A stretch of DNA of 28,673 nucleotides, taken from assembly GCA_025358395.1 (NCBI GenBank), contig JANYJT010000018.1:1-28673 (forward strand). The letters are read 5' to 3'. Every line of letters begins with the position of its first letter. Position 1 is the stretch's first letter. Of this stretch, positions 1 to 7,043 are shown in pieces. Both the position numbers and the translations under genes were made by a program. The stretch is from Bacteroidia bacterium. Lineage in GTDB: Bacteria > Bacteroidota > Bacteroidia > Bacteroidales > Prolixibacteraceae. The notes below the pieces were generated by a model, which was not told the origin of the DNA, ran no database searches, and saw only the letters and a list, made by a program, of their open reading frames with translations.

Positions 1-1
1 G

Positions 2-178
2 GTAAATGAAGGCACTGCAATCTTTAAATGCACCGATAATCCTCCGGTCAGCGAAATTGCAAAATTCGTGGGGATGGATGGAAAACCAGCTGACCATTAT
101 CTCTGGCTGACTGGAGAAGCCGCCAAAATGCTTAGGAAAGAGAAGCCTCTGTCGTTTACTATTCCTGAGCGAAAATAA
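2..178 (+). CDS. C-terminal end of an unrecognised protein (5' end outside window)
   Basis: An open frame enters from the left edge and runs 58 codons to TAA at 176-178. The visible tail contains FKCTDNPPVSEIAKFVG and ADHYLWLTGEAAKML and ends in IPERK. I do not recognise the family. The composition looks like a real soluble protein end, with mixed helix-forming residues, no low complexity and no transmembrane segment. No T9SS sorting domain is present at its end. It is followed after 21 bases by the alpha-glucuronidase-like relic on the same strand, so it could belong to the same transcription unit. Since neighbouring genes here are deletion-scarred, this tail might also be part of a damaged gene; that cannot be judged from the fragment. 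Confidence 0.5.
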   Translation, partial: VNEGTAIFKCTDNPPVSEIAKFVGMDGKPADHYLWLTGEAAKMLRKEKPLSFTIPERK

Positions 179-199
179 TTGGATTAATATTTTTCTTTT

Positions 200-845
200 A
201 TGACATCCATGAAGAGATTGTTCGTCATCAGTTTTTCAATGCTTTTAGCCATTTCTTGTTTTGGCAAACCAAAATCAATGTTTGAGACTCTCAACTATGA
301 TAAAAACATACCTGAACTACAGTTTGCCGTTGATGAGTTCCGAAAAGCAGGACAATCTGCAGGCATGAATTTTTCGACGGGTCCGGAAATGATGGTCGTA
401 AATTTTGAATTGAATAAATCTTTGGCGAGAGAAGAATACCAAATTACCAGAAATGGGAATGTTTATGCCATGAATGCATTGGGCAAACATGGGATTCTGG
501 GCAAGCAGGATAATCAGGAAACGATTGATTACACCCGGGAAAGCGCTAAACAGCTGTTACTGACTTATCCCAATATTAAAGGGATCGGGGTTAACGCTGG
601 GGAACATATCATGAATGGTTTAAAGGGACCATTTTCAATTGAGAATTGGATGGGGATGACCTTCGGCAAGGCTGTTAAAGAAGCACAGGCTATTCGTCCG
701 GAAATCAAGCCGACGTTTATATTCAGGCAGCACCAAAGAGTTGATGAGCGGCTATTTTTGGGGACCCGACGGATACATCTACGGACAGGATTTCAACAGT
801 AAAAGCCCGGAAAATTTGCCAAAATATGAGATTGACAAACAGTGA
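200..845 (+). pseudogene. Relic of a GH67-like alpha-glucuronidase-type protein with several internal deletions
   Basis: The 200-codon ORF (200-802) starts with a signal peptide (MKRLFVIS... from the second Met) and an N-terminal domain like the accessory domain of Bacteroidetes alpha-glucuronidase-like glycosidases. After NGNVYAMNALGKHGI it jumps straight into the catalytic barrel part (TIDYTRESAKQLLLTYPNIK, IGVNAGEHIMNG), skipping by my memory of the family nearly 200 residues. After FIFRQHQ the frame shifts: the correct continuation, SGYFWGPDGYIYGQDF, is read in another frame from about 745 and ends at TGA 843-845 after YEIDKQ. Another roughly 90 residues are missing at that jump, and the whole C-terminal part is gone. 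A full family member would be roughly 600-700 residues. The product cannot fold as an enzyme. Family assignment rests on remembered motifs, so alpha-glucuronidase-like is the safest wording. Confidence 0.75.
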
Positions 846-900
846 TGTAAAACAAATTCTCCAGACCACATTATTCGGTTGCCGTAATAATAATAAAACT

Positions 901-3057
901 ATGAAAAGCTATTTGCCAAATCTACAATCCCTTGAGAGGTATTTTTTGCAAAACTCCCGCATCTTATTTTTAGCGGGAGTAGTACTGTTACTTGATGTCT
1001 CTGCAAGTACCGCACAACCTGCAATGTTTAAACTTTCCAATAAAAATGTCAATATAACCATTGATGATCAGGGGAATATGGTCAAATTGGCCAATCTGGT
1101 AACCGGCCATAATTATCTGGCATCACCGGGTCACGAACTTTGGAAGATGTATTACCGTACTTCAGATGCTCGTGAATTGGAGATACCCTTTAACAAACAA
1201 AAGGCAAATGTAAGCAAGGAAGGCAATGCACTTTTGATAAATTACCCATCCCTCTTTGGCAATGTTCCTCTTAGAGGTAGTTCACGCACACTCAATGTTT
1301 CCTTCACTCTTCGTGTGGAATTGGAGGGTGACCAGCTTCTTTGGACTGCCACAATCCGGAACAATGAAAAGGAACCCGACCTTGAGATCAGTGAGCTTTG
1401 GCTACCATGGATCGGAGGAATCGGGAACCTTGGCAAAGGTGGTGACGAAGACAAGCTCTACTGGCCAGAGGACGGTGGACGTATGATTGTTGATCCCTAT
1501 TCCAAACTATCCATAACCAGATCTGAAACAGGCACTTCAAGGGTATTTCCCCGGAATAATGTTTCTTTCTATCAGATCACCTACCCATGGCCGGCCAGTA
1601 TGCAATGGTTCACGCTTTCAAATGGTACCGAAGGAATCTATGTGGCAAGTCACGATAAGTCGTTAATGACCACTACTTTAAATGTTATGGCAGATCGTTC
1701 TGGTCTCTCTCTCTCGATGATCAAATATCCCTTCGTCAAAACGGGTGAAACTTGGACCTCCGCTCCTACCATCATACGTCTCTATAACGGAGACTGGCAC
1801 GAAGCCGCCAAAGGTTATCGACTTTGGGCAAATACCTGGATGCCAAAACCAAATCCACCGAAATGGATGAAACTGATAAATGGGTGGATCATTCCTAACC
1901 TCAAAACTCAAAATGGAAGTCGTTACAATGGGGTCTATGCTGATCTGCCAAAATATTGGAGAGATGCCCATGCTGTTGGAATAGATATGATAAGCATCTA
2001 TGGTTGGGAAAAACAGGGTTTCGATAACTGGTATCCGGAGTACGATGCCGATCCGGGTATGGGAGGGGAGGAAGGTCTTAAGGCTGCCATTGCTGAAATA
2101 AAGGCCGGTGGAGGCAAAGTTAACCTCTATTCACAGGGCCAGTTGATTGATCCCGGAACAGCATATTACCGTCGTATTGGTTATCGTCAGACAGCCAAGG
2201 ATATCTGGGGCGGTGAATACCGCGAAACGTACGGTGGCAGAGGCAATGGAACTCTTCTCAACATACAGCTGAATAAGATGTTTGGTGTTGCCTGCCCGTT
2301 GGCACCCGGCTGGTACGACCAGCTTGTTTCACAATTCGACATGGCACTTAATTATGGTGTTACCGGACTCATGTATGATCAAATTGCCGGTCGCCCCCCA
2401 TACATATGTTACGACAAAGAACATTTGCACACCAAACCATCCCTCGCTTTCGGGCCAGGCAAACTTCAAAACCTGCTGAAGCTGAGAGACAGGATTAAAG
2501 CCCAGGATCCTGAATTCGCATTTCTTCACGAACTGAACGTCGATGTTTTTACAGGTATAGGCGATATAACACAACCTGTTAATTATGGTTTTGTCCCAAT
2601 GCCGGAATCGTTTGGAGAATTGTTCAAATACACATTCCCTGACCGGATTATCACCAATCGGACCAACTCGAACAGGAAGGCATGCTTCGGACATGGATTC
2701 GCTCTTCAATGGAGGGTAGACGGGATGATGTCTGACACGACAGATCCCATTATGGCTCCTTACCTTAAACGACTTAACCAACTAAGAACACGGTTTGCCG
2801 AACTTTTGCTTGAGGGCCGGTTCGTAGATAATGAAGGTTTCATCAGCGAAAATAGAAATGTCTCTGCCTATTCTTATCTGGCAGGGAATCGTATGGCTAT
2901 AACAATTTGGAATTCAACTGACGAACCTCAAAAACCAATCATTGTCGCTGATGGCTACTCGCTCGAATCTGCCAACTGGCAGGATACTGAGTGGAATGGA
3001 ACCGATCACCAGATAGCTCCAGGAGATGTCGCTCTTTTTGTATTCAGAAAAAAATAA
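901..3057 (+). CDS. DUF6259-type secreted glycoside hydrolase-like protein
   Basis: This encodes a 718-residue protein. I place the start at 901 (MKSYLPNL...) because a hydrophobic stretch (ILFLAGVVLLLDV) and a plausible cleavage at STAQP follow; the in-frame ATG at 826 lies inside the preceding relic. An N-terminal beta-rich domain (about residues 40-300; NVNITIDDQGNMVKL, ELWLPW) resembles the galactose-mutarotase-like domain of clan GH-D-type enzymes. A TIM-barrel-like region follows (about 310-640; GWIIPN, GIDMISIYGW, VNLYSQGQ, TGLMYDQIAG, FLHELNVDVF), then a small beta-sandwich tail (NRMAITIWNST). The Asp of LMYDQ and the Glu of HELN are candidate catalytic acids by position, which is inference. 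Bacteroidetes proteins of this layout are annotated as DUF6259 proteins. It is the first intact gene of the cluster, 36 bases upstream of a GH92. The substrate is unknown, but a glycan role is likely from context. Confidence 0.75.
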   Translation: MKSYLPNLQSLERYFLQNSRILFLAGVVLLLDVSASTAQPAMFKLSNKNVNITIDDQGNMVKLANLVTGHNYLASPGHELWKMYYRTSDARELEIPFNKQKANVSKEGNALLINYPSLFGNVPLRGSSRTLNVSFTLRVELEGDQLLWTATIRNNEKEPDLEISELWLPWIGGIGNLGKGGDEDKLYWPEDGGRMIVDPYSKLSITRSETGTSRVFPRNNVSFYQITYPWPASMQWFTLSNGTEGIYVASHDKSLMTTTLNVMADRSGLSLSMIKYPFVKTGETWTSAPTIIRLYNGDWHEAAKGYRLWANTWMPKPNPPKWMKLINGWIIPNLKTQNGSRYNGVYADLPKYWRDAHAVGIDMISIYGWEKQGFDNWYPEYDADPGMGGEEGLKAAIAEIKAGGGKVNLYSQGQLIDPGTAYYRRIGYRQTAKDIWGGEYRETYGGRGNGTLLNIQLNKMFGVACPLAPGWYDQLVSQFDMALNYGVTGLMYDQIAGRPPYICYDKEHLHTKPSLAFGPGKLQNLLKLRDRIKAQDPEFAFLHELNVDVFTGIGDITQPVNYGFVPMPESFGELFKYTFPDRIITNRTNSNRKACFGHGFALQWRVDGMMSDTTDPIMAPYLKRLNQLRTRFAELLLEGRFVDNEGFISENRNVSAYSYLAGNRMAITIWNSTDEPQKPIIVADGYSLESANWQDTEWNGTDHQIAPGDVALFVFRKK

Positions 3058-3093
3058 AACAGGAAGAATATTTCGAATTTAATATTACTAAAA

Positions 3094-5370
3094 ATGAAAA
3101 TTAGTTTTAGAAAAATGCTTTGCGTCGCAGTTTGTATGATTGCAGCCGCAAACCTGGTCTCTGGCTATCCTGTAAATAATAAGGTCAGACAACCTGTTGA
3201 TTATGTCAATCCATATATTGGAAACATCAGCCACTTGTTGGTGCCAACTTTTCCGACCATTCATCTCCCAAACAGTCTTCTCAGGGTTTATCCTGAACGG
3301 AATGACTATACCGGTGATTTGCTGCGGGGTCTCCCCCTGGTGGTCACCAGTCACCGTGGAAGTTCGGCCTTTAACCTTAGTCCGTTTCAGGGAGAAGAGA
3401 AATATCTGAAGCCCGTTGTCATGTACAGCTATGACCAGGAAAAGTTAACTCCTTACTCATATTCGGTTTACCTGGATGAGCAACAAACCAACGTCCGTTT
3501 TGCCATCTCTCATCAGGCTGCCATTTATGAACTGGAATTTTTACAGGATCGCCCGGTCTATATTGCACTGAACTCGAGTAACGGAAGTTTGAAATGGGAC
3601 GGAGAAGCTGTCACAGGATTTCAATCACTTGATAACAATACAAAGGTATTCTTGTACCTTAAACCGGAACAGACACCGGAAAATATATCAGTTCTGAAAT
3701 CATCGGGTTTGACCAATGACAAAGAAGCAACAGGCCGAAACGCCTGCGTAGTTCTGAAATACGGTAAAACAACGAAATCGCTTAGTTTGCGTTATGGAAT
3801 CTCGTTTATCGATGAGGAACAAGCCCGGAAAAACATGAACCGCGAAGTTCTGCAGTCTGACCTGAAAACTTTGCAGGAAAAAGGTCGCAACCTGTGGAAC
3901 GAAACGCTTGGAAAAATAGAAGTTACGGGAAACAATGATAATGGAAAGAATATTTTCTATACATCCCTCTACCGGACATTTGAACGTCCGGTCTGTATCT
4001 CAGAAGATGGTCGCTATTTCAGCGCTTTCGACGGGAAAGTACATTCTGACAACGGAACTCCATTCTTTACCGACGATTGGATTTGGGATTCTTACCGTGC
4101 CCATCACCCATTGCGAATTTTGCTGGATCCCGGGACAGAAGAGAATATTCTGCACTCCTTTGTCGAAATGTCGTCACAGATGGAACACAACTGGTGGCCT
4201 ACCTTTCCTGAAATTACGGGCGACAGCCGTCGCATGAATTCCAACCACGGAGTAGCATCCGTCATTGACGCTTATCGGAAAGGCCTTCATGGCTTCGATC
4301 TTGAAAAGGCTTATCTTGCTTGCAGGGGAGCAATCATGGAAAAAACGTTGGCTCCCTGGTCGGGCAAACCTGCCGGCAAGTTAGATCAGTTTTACAAGGA
4401 TAACGGCTATATCCCTGCCCTGAAAGAGGGTGAAAAGGAAACAATACCCGAAGTACACTCTTTTGAACGCCGGCAACCTGTTGCGGTCACGCTAGGAACT
4501 TCGTACGACGAATGGTGCCTTTCGCAAATTGCCAAGGAGTTGAAGAAGACCGAAGATTATAAATTTTTCCTGAAAAGTTCGTACAATTACCGAAACTTAT
4601 TCAACTCTAAAACCGGATTTTTCCATCCGAAAGACAGTGATGGTAAGTTTATTGAGCCTTTCGACTATATATTCTCAGGTGGAATGGGTGCCCGAGGATA
4701 TTACGGCGAAAACAATGCCTGGATTTACCGTTGGGACGTTCAGCACAATGTTGCCGACTTGATTGACCTGATGGGTGGACATGAAAATTTTGTCGCCAAC
4801 CTCGATGCCATGTTTATAAAACCTCTGGGCAAAAGCAAGTTTGAGTTTTTTGCACAATTGCCAGATCATACAGGTAATGTCGGACAATTTTCTATGGCCA
4901 ACGAACCATCCCTGCATATCCCCTATTTGTACAACTATGCCGGTCAGCCATGGAAAACGCAAAAATGGATCCGTGTTTTGCTGAAAAGTTGGTTTCGAAA
5001 CGACCTGATGGGAGTCCCCGGTGATGAAGATGGCGGTGGTCTTACCTCTTTTGTGGTCTTTTCATATATGGGATTTTACCCGGTTACTCCCGGAATGCCT
5101 GTTTACAATATTGGAAGCCCATTGTTCGAAAAAATAAAACTTCATCTTGGGAACGGCAAAACTTTTGAGCTGGAAGCTAAAAATGTGTCTGAGGATAATA
5201 AATATATACAGTCAGCAACCTTGAACGGAATACCCTGGGACAAGCCCTGGTTCGAACACAAAGAGCTGGCAAAAGGAGGTAAATTGGTTCTCATGATGGG
5301 ACCTAAAGCCAACCGAAACTGGGGAAGTGCTCCAGAGAATGCACCACCCTCATCAGAAAAAATGGAATAG
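3094..5370 (+). CDS. GH92 family glycosidase, divergent subgroup (alpha-mannosidase-like)
   Basis: This encodes 758 residues with a Sec signal peptide (MLCVAVCMIAAANLVSG). GH92 enzymes are calcium-dependent exo-acting alpha-mannosidases that invert configuration. Family marks seen here are VNPYIG near the N-terminus, DDWIWDSYRAHHPL, TSYDEW, ENNAWIYRWDVQHN, MANEPSLHIPYLYNYAG and GDEDGGG...GFYPVTPG. Glu539 (in ENNAW) matches the general acid position, and Asp644/Asp646 in GDED match the catalytic-base pair described for Bacteroides thetaiotaomicron Bt3990; this mapping is from memory and spacing. The N-terminal signature is unusual: where the classical form has GGHGH...ASVPFG, this one has NISHLLVPTFPTIHLPN, so the sugar pocket may differ. 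It lies 39 bases upstream of a sulfatase. The other GH92 in the cluster (11292-13538) is classical, so the pair probably splits specificity. Confidence 0.92.
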   Translation: MKISFRKMLCVAVCMIAAANLVSGYPVNNKVRQPVDYVNPYIGNISHLLVPTFPTIHLPNSLLRVYPERNDYTGDLLRGLPLVVTSHRGSSAFNLSPFQGEEKYLKPVVMYSYDQEKLTPYSYSVYLDEQQTNVRFAISHQAAIYELEFLQDRPVYIALNSSNGSLKWDGEAVTGFQSLDNNTKVFLYLKPEQTPENISVLKSSGLTNDKEATGRNACVVLKYGKTTKSLSLRYGISFIDEEQARKNMNREVLQSDLKTLQEKGRNLWNETLGKIEVTGNNDNGKNIFYTSLYRTFERPVCISEDGRYFSAFDGKVHSDNGTPFFTDDWIWDSYRAHHPLRILLDPGTEENILHSFVEMSSQMEHNWWPTFPEITGDSRRMNSNHGVASVIDAYRKGLHGFDLEKAYLACRGAIMEKTLAPWSGKPAGKLDQFYKDNGYIPALKEGEKETIPEVHSFERRQPVAVTLGTSYDEWCLSQIAKELKKTEDYKFFLKSSYNYRNLFNSKTGFFHPKDSDGKFIEPFDYIFSGGMGARGYYGENNAWIYRWDVQHNVADLIDLMGGHENFVANLDAMFIKPLGKSKFEFFAQLPDHTGNVGQFSMANEPSLHIPYLYNYAGQPWKTQKWIRVLLKSWFRNDLMGVPGDEDGGGLTSFVVFSYMGFYPVTPGMPVYNIGSPLFEKIKLHLGNGKTFELEAKNVSEDNKYIQSATLNGIPWDKPWFEHKELAKGGKLVLMMGPKANRNWGSAPENAPPSSEKME

Positions 5371-5409
5371 TGAAAAAGTAAATATTACAAACCAAACAAT
5401 CGTCCAAAA

Positions 5410-7005
5410 ATGTATACATCGTTTAAATCAGCTTTGAAATCGGGCCCGGGCTTACTTCTGGGATTGCTTTGTTCTTTCAATACATTTGCGCAAAAAAAAC
5501 CAAATCTGTTGTTTATCATGACCGATCAGCAAAGGTTTGATGCGCTAAGCCTTGCGGGTAATAAAGTATTGAAAACACCCAATCTAGATCGGTTGGCAAA
5601 ACAAGGAGTCTGGTTTCGGAATGCTTACACCCAGTGTGCCGTTTCTGCCCCAACCCGAGCTTCTATTTTGACCGGCTGTACCGTCGAGAACCATCAGATA
5701 CTTACCAATGAAGTTTCCGGTTCTACCAGGGAATCAGGCCGGATGCAGATGCCGACCTTTGACGAATTGTTGAGCAAAAGTGGATATCATTGCGAGTATT
5801 TCGGGAAGTGGCATAGTCCGGAGTTCCATGCTGAAGTATACCGGAATCCTGAATTAATTGCAAAAAGCGGTAAGTCGATTTTTGCTGCCGGCGGACTAAC
5901 AGCCCTCTACTTAGATTATTTAAATGTCAACTTCCCCGGGGAGAGTCCCAAGCCGGGAGAATTGTACGACCCATTTACCGCCAGGCCATATATTCCAAAC
6001 CCTTTGGATAAAAGATACGGAATGACAACCAACGAGATTCTGCAGCTGAACAAGAAATATTTACAACCCGATCTTCATGGCGAGTCAGTAACACCTACAA
6101 AACACTCATTCACCGCATTTCAGGCCAAACAAACCATTGAGGCACTTGAACGGAACAAAAACAATACCTTCAGCATTACATGTTCCTTCCATTTTCCCCA
6201 TGCACCAATGCTTCCGGTTAAACCTTATTCCAAAATGTATCCGGTTAAGAAGATGCCGGTTCCGGTAAGTATTTCAGATCAAATGGAAAACTCACCCTAC
6301 CGGAGTCAGAATGGCAGGCTGGATAATCCCGAATACGCTGATCCGGAAAAGATAAAATACATGATCGCCGACTATTACGGCCTTGTAAAAGAGCTTGATG
6401 ATTGGGTCGGAAAAATTCTCAATACGCTTAAAGATCTTGGACTGGAAGAAAACACCTTTGTCATATTCACCAGCGACCATGGCGATATGCTTGGCGCACA
6501 CGGCATGCGCGAAAAAAATGTGTTTTATGAAGAATCGGCCCATATTCCATTGATGATCAGATTTCCTGGTCAAATTAAGCCCTCAACTACCGTGGATGGC
6601 TATGTCTCAAATATCGATCTTTTTGCCACCATCAACGATTACTTGCAAATGCCGGAATATCCTTCAGACGGTCAAAGCCTGCGCGGACTTATTGATGGTA
6701 CTGAATTGTCTCATGGTCAATATGTTGTAACCGAATGGCTTTACAATGAGGACCGTACTCCGGCCTACATGATTTTGAAGGATGGCTGGAAATTATTTGT
6801 TCCCTATTCCGCAGAGTCCAGGGTAATCAATACTCTTTTCAACCTGAAGAATGATCCATATGAAATGAATAATCTATTGGGGAGCAATCCCGATAAAGAG
6901 AGGTACAGTGAAAAGGCGGAAGAATTGCGCAAAGATCTGCTCTTATGGCTTAAGAAAAATAAATCCAAACATTATGAGGGTGTTAAGGCAAGGAAATTGA
7001 TATGA
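5410..7005 (+). CDS. Secreted sulfatase, serine-type (S1 family)
   Basis: This encodes 531 residues with a signal peptide ending at NTFAQ. Sulfatases hydrolyse sulfate esters using a formylglycine made from Cys or Ser. Here the consensus is S-A-P-T-R with Ser79 as the modified residue and Arg83 following, so it is the serine type, matured by an anaerobic sulfatase-maturating radical SAM enzyme, which is not encoded in this window. Metal ligands are visible as Asp39 in MTDQQ (the second Asp of the usual DD is replaced by Gln) and Asp356-His357 in TSDHGD. GKWH and FHFPHAP give the usual sulfate-site Lys and His residues. Length is normal for the family. The stop overlaps by ATGA an upstream in-frame ATG of the next gene (7002), though that gene more likely starts at 7044. 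The glycan position it desulfates cannot be told from sequence alone. Confidence 0.93.
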   Translation: MYTSFKSALKSGPGLLLGLLCSFNTFAQKKPNLLFIMTDQQRFDALSLAGNKVLKTPNLDRLAKQGVWFRNAYTQCAVSAPTRASILTGCTVENHQILTNEVSGSTRESGRMQMPTFDELLSKSGYHCEYFGKWHSPEFHAEVYRNPELIAKSGKSIFAAGGLTALYLDYLNVNFPGESPKPGELYDPFTARPYIPNPLDKRYGMTTNEILQLNKKYLQPDLHGESVTPTKHSFTAFQAKQTIEALERNKNNTFSITCSFHFPHAPMLPVKPYSKMYPVKKMPVPVSISDQMENSPYRSQNGRLDNPEYADPEKIKYMIADYYGLVKELDDWVGKILNTLKDLGLEENTFVIFTSDHGDMLGAHGMREKNVFYEESAHIPLMIRFPGQIKPSTTVDGYVSNIDLFATINDYLQMPEYPSDGQSLRGLIDGTELSHGQYVVTEWLYNEDRTPAYMILKDGWKLFVPYSAESRVINTLFNLKNDPYEMNNLLGSNPDKERYSEKAEELRKDLLLWLKKNKSKHYEGVKARKLI

Positions 7006-7043
7006 TAAAGTTCCCAAAACAAGCCACTAAAGGACACGATACC

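Noticed and set aside
826..900. Upstream ATG giving 25 extra residues to the DUF6259-like protein.
   Set aside because: It overlaps the end of the glucuronidase relic and would bury the signal peptide behind about 40 polar residues.
2329..2781. 150-codon minus-strand ORF inside the DUF6259-like gene.
   Set aside because: It is a shadow of a well-conserved plus-strand coding region with no start context or domain of its own.
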